Below, one piece after another: positions 61,528-64,000 of a stretch of 64,000 nt of DNA. The DNA is from Thermaerobacillus caldiproteolyticus (GTDB taxonomy: Bacteria > Bacillota > Bacilli > Bacillales > Anoxybacillaceae), in contig NZ_JACDUT010000006.1 in assembly GCF_013761245.1 (NCBI RefSeq), forward strand, positions 1 through 64,000, given 5' to 3'. A model generated the notes under the pieces. That model was not told the DNA's origin and did no database searches. It saw only the letters and a program-made list of their open reading frames with translations. A program made the position numbers and the translations under genes. Each line of letters begins with the position of its first letter. Within the stretch, counting starts at the first letter, position 1.

Positions 61528-63054
61528 ATGCAAATTCCTTCAAGAGCACCACAAATCAGAAATAATAAAAATGATCATAGCGGACAGGAAACACTCATCA
61601 TTTCCGAGCAAACTTTGCGCGATCATTTTTCTAATTGCAAAGATGTCGCAATTCTTACTTCGACGATTCAACCGGCAAAAACCGCAAGCGGCACGCTTAC
61701 CTTAGCGTTTGTCTATTGCGAGGAGCTGTGTGATACCCAGCTTATGAAACAGGCTATATTTCCAATGTTTCGCGAAATGTGCCGCGAATATCCTTGCCAG
61801 TCGGTGGAGGAAATTGAAGCAAATAAACTGATGCCAATGGAGTTGCTTGGAAAAGAAGTGCTGATTGATGATCTGAACTATCTTCTCTTTAACGGTGATT
61901 TATTAGTCTACTTTCAAGAAGCCGATGTTTTATATTCCCTTACGCTTGCCAATCCGCCGAACCGCAACCCGGAAGAGCCGAACACGGAAGTGTCAATCCG
62001 CGGTCCGAAAGACGGTTTTATTGAGGAAATTTCGAAAAACGTCGCACTCATCCGCAAGCGAGTGAAATCTCATAAGCTCTTTTATGAACAATTTATCGTT
62101 GGAACAAGAAGTCAAACAAAAGTGGGATTAATGTACATGGATGATATCGCGAACCGCGAAATGATTCATGAGGTGAAAAAAAGAATTTTACATGTAAATA
62201 TTGATTCCATTACGAGTACCAATCAGTTGGAAGAACTGATTGGTGACAAAAGTTTCTTGCTGTTTCCGTTATTTGCATACACAGGACGGCCGGATTTTGC
62301 AGCGAATTGTTTATTAAATGGAAGATTTATCATCTTATTAGACGGTGCTCCTACCGTCATTATTGGTCCAGGAAACTTATTGTTTTTACTGAATACATCC
62401 GAAGATACTGTTACATCACCTATCTTTGTCATTTTTCAGAGACTCCTTCGCTTGTTGGGCGTTTCTGTGTCTATTTATTTACCCGGATTTTGGGTCTCCT
62501 TATTATCGTTTCATCAAGACGAAATACCATTCACTCTCTTAGCAACCATTGTGCTTTCAAGGCAAGGAGTACCGCTACCTGCTCCACTCGAAATGTTTAT
62601 CATGGTAGGGTTGTTCGAAATTTTTAAAGAAGCGGGCATGCGCTTGCCGTTAGCGATCGGTCAAACATTATCGGTTGTCGGCGGATTGATTATTGGACAA
62701 TCGGCTGTCAACGCTGGCTTATCGACACCGGGAAGCCTTGTTGTAGCGGCTATTTCCGTAATTGCCACGTTTACATTAGTGAATCAAAACTTATCGGGAA
62801 CCGTGACATTGTTGCGTTTTATTGTCTTAATCGCTTCTTCTGTACTAGGGTTATTTGGGTTTATCGCTTCTTTATTTTTACTTTTAACATATACAGCAAA
62901 TTTAACTATATTTGGAATTCCATATCTTACTCCATTCTCTCCACCAACCATGGATATTTTGAAACCCTTAATCCCAAATGGTTGGAAACTATTCAAAAAA
63001 AGGGCGGGTTTGGTAAAACCGCAGGACGATACATCGAAGGGGGGAGCGAATTGA
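61528..63054 (+). CDS. GerA-type germinant receptor subunit (operon 2)
   Basis: The 508-residue A subunit shows the same two-part build as in operon 1. V-S-I-R-G-P-K-D-G-F-I-E-E-I-S-K-N, L-D-G-A-P-T-V-I-I-G-P and G-M-R-L-P-L-A-I-G-Q-T-L-S-V-V-G-G are the diagnostic segments. The soluble part is slightly shorter than in operon 1, without the long polar linker. Sequence differences from the first A subunit are large, so the two receptors are old paralogs, not a recent duplication. Its stop overlaps the gerC start as TTGA. Confidence 0.93.
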   Translation: MQIPSRAPQIRNNKNDHSGQETLIISEQTLRDHFSNCKDVAILTSTIQPAKTASGTLTLAFVYCEELCDTQLMKQAIFPMFREMCREYPCQSVEEIEANKLMPMELLGKEVLIDDLNYLLFNGDLLVYFQEADVLYSLTLANPPNRNPEEPNTEVSIRGPKDGFIEEISKNVALIRKRVKSHKLFYEQFIVGTRSQTKVGLMYMDDIANREMIHEVKKRILHVNIDSITSTNQLEELIGDKSFLLFPLFAYTGRPDFAANCLLNGRFIILLDGAPTVIIGPGNLLFLLNTSEDTVTSPIFVIFQRLLRLLGVSVSIYLPGFWVSLLSFHQDEIPFTLLATIVLSRQGVPLPAPLEMFIMVGLFEIFKEAGMRLPLAIGQTLSVVGGLIIGQSAVNAGLSTPGSLVVAAISVIATFTLVNQNLSGTVTLLRFIVLIASSVLGLFGFIASLFLLLTYTANLTIFGIPYLTPFSPPTMDILKPLIPNGWKLFKKRAGLVKPQDDTSKGGAN

Positions 63055-64000
63055 AATTCAAAACCGCCTTTCCCCTTATGATCTCTATATTTTTGCTGAC
63101 AGGGTGCTGGGGAGCACAAAATATTGATCATCTGGTGTATGTTGATTCCATAGGTGTTGATTATAAAGATGATCATTTTATCGTTTATGTTCAGCTCTTT
63201 AGCTTCACCGGATTAGCAAAAGTGGAAACTGGAGGGACTCAGGAAAAAACATCCGTTGCCGTTGGAAAAGCCACAGGCGAAACGTTTAATATTGCAACCG
63301 ATAAGCTGTATACTTCGATTCAACGAAGGGTATCATGGGGGCATGCGAAAAGTATCGTGTTTACAAAAAGAGCGCTGAAGAAAGCAGTACTGCAAGACGT
63401 CTTAGATGTTTTAAACCGATATAACGAAATTAGGCATACAATATGGGTCTATGCGACAGATGAGCCATTAAAAAAACTTTTTGAGACAACACCATTTTTG
63501 CATACAACCCCATACTATTCTTTATTATCAAATCCTGAAGAGATTTTTAAACAAAGTTCATTTATTCGGCCGATTCGCTTAAATCTTTTTATAGCTGATA
63601 TCAATGAAGCTTCAAAAACAGCGCGGCTTCCTTATCTCAACATTACTACGCGTAATTGGGAGGAAAATAATAAAGAAAAATCGATGTTAAATTTAAAAGG
63701 AATTTGCTTTGTTGATCACTATGAGCTTCAAAAATGCATTGATCGCTCTAAGTTGCTGGGAATCAGGTGGCTTGAAAAAAAAATAAGCAGGACTCCTATT
63801 TATGTAAAAAAAGGAAACAAAGTAGTTGCATCTATAAATGTTCTTAATCCTAATTCAAAGATTTCCTACCAAATCAAAGGAAATACTCCTGTATTTAACA
63901 TAGAGGTATCCGGCAGTGGAAGTGTGCTTGAGTTAAGGGAAAAATTAACAGAAACACAATTAATTCGCTTGGCACAAAAAGCAGTGGAAGATGAAATAAG
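63051..64000 (+). CDS. Ger(x)C germination lipoprotein (operon 2), cut by window edge
   Basis: The frame starts at TTG 63051, after GGGGGGAGCG, and runs open to the end of the window, giving about 316 residues of an expected 360-400. The signal peptide ends at L-L-T-G-C (Cys19), then W-G-A-Q-N-I-D-H-L-V, the GerC start. W-G-H-A-K-S-I-V-F-T near residue 98 fits the family. As the third gene of the B-A-C operon it completes the receptor. The C-terminus lies outside the window. Confidence 0.9.
   Translation, partial: MKFKTAFPLMISIFLLTGCWGAQNIDHLVYVDSIGVDYKDDHFIVYVQLFSFTGLAKVETGGTQEKTSVAVGKATGETFNIATDKLYTSIQRRVSWGHAKSIVFTKRALKKAVLQDVLDVLNRYNEIRHTIWVYATDEPLKKLFETTPFLHTTPYYSLLSNPEEIFKQSSFIRPIRLNLFIADINEASKTARLPYLNITTRNWEENNKEKSMLNLKGICFVDHYELQKCIDRSKLLGIRWLEKKISRTPIYVKKGNKVVASINVLNPNSKISYQIKGNTPVFNIEVSGSGSVLELREKLTETQLIRLAQKAVEDEI

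Overview
The window is chromosomal DNA from a Gram-positive, endospore-forming member of the Bacillaceae. Two tricistronic spore-germinant-receptor operons (gerA/gerC/gerB type), a KinB-like sporulation sensor kinase, strong AGGAGG-type ribosome sites, and many Bacillus subtilis-type gene families (YmaF, YfiB/YfiC, YtrA/YtrB-like, CadC/CadA, a cold-shock protein) support this. Moderate G+C and gene content suggest the Anoxybacillus/Geobacillus/Parageobacillus group. That placement is inference; there is no rRNA to confirm it. No tRNA, rRNA, CRISPR array, prophage or intact insertion sequence was seen.

Left third (1-22 kb) is a loosely packed accessory region with much gene decay. Intact genes are a YbaK-type deacylase, an ArsR regulator, the pseudouridine-degrading pair psuK-psuG, several flavin reductases (NAD(P)H oxidoreductase, NfrA-like, AzoR), a beta-carbonic anhydrase, an acetyltransferase, two MBL hydrolases (one at 22-23 kb), a pirin, an ABC-2 exporter with an SGNH hydrolase, a YmaF protein and a YiaAB membrane protein. 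Between them lie an acetone-carboxylase gamma fragment, a broken YhfK-type NAD(P)-binding gene, a broken DUF4062 gene, a broken paiB, a small membrane-protein gene with an early stop, and old repeats.

Middle (22-36 kb) centres on a minus-strand catabolic locus: sugar epimerase, KDG-type kinase, MFS carrier, KDPG aldolase, LacI regulator, HUMPS-family decarboxylase/synthase and 6-phospho-3-hexuloisomerase. It is preceded by a clear promoter carrying a perfect 19-bp inverted repeat. Next come an orphan type-I glutamine synthetase with its own promoter and a GlnR/TnrA-like box, a TauE-type exporter, a broken Mta-like MerR regulator, a FetB-type permease, a broken acetyltransferase, a gamma-glutamylcyclotransferase-fold protein and a cold-shock gene whose leader contains a terminator-like hairpin.

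Right part (36-64 kb) is densely coded: a thioredoxin-like protein, a coiled-coil protein, a luciferase-like monooxygenase with a MOSC protein, the heterodimeric YfiB/YfiC exporter, a PAS-PP2C/anti-sigma/STAS partner-switching operon, the first ger operon (A-C-B) with a divergent small GerD-like gene, cadC-cadA with two operators, a YtrA/YtrB-like GntR-ABC operon with a predicted operator, a KinB-like kinase, a DUF421 protein, and tandem EamA/DMT transporters behind a predicted 17-residue leader peptide and hairpins. The second ger operon (B-A-C) runs off the right edge.

The most notable regulatory candidates are the leader-peptide/hairpin arrangement before the DMT transporters, the terminator in the csp leader, the twin operator before the KDG/hexulose locus, the inverted repeat over the psuK promoter, and the orphan glutamine synthetase whose residue matching B. 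subtilis Arg62 is proline.
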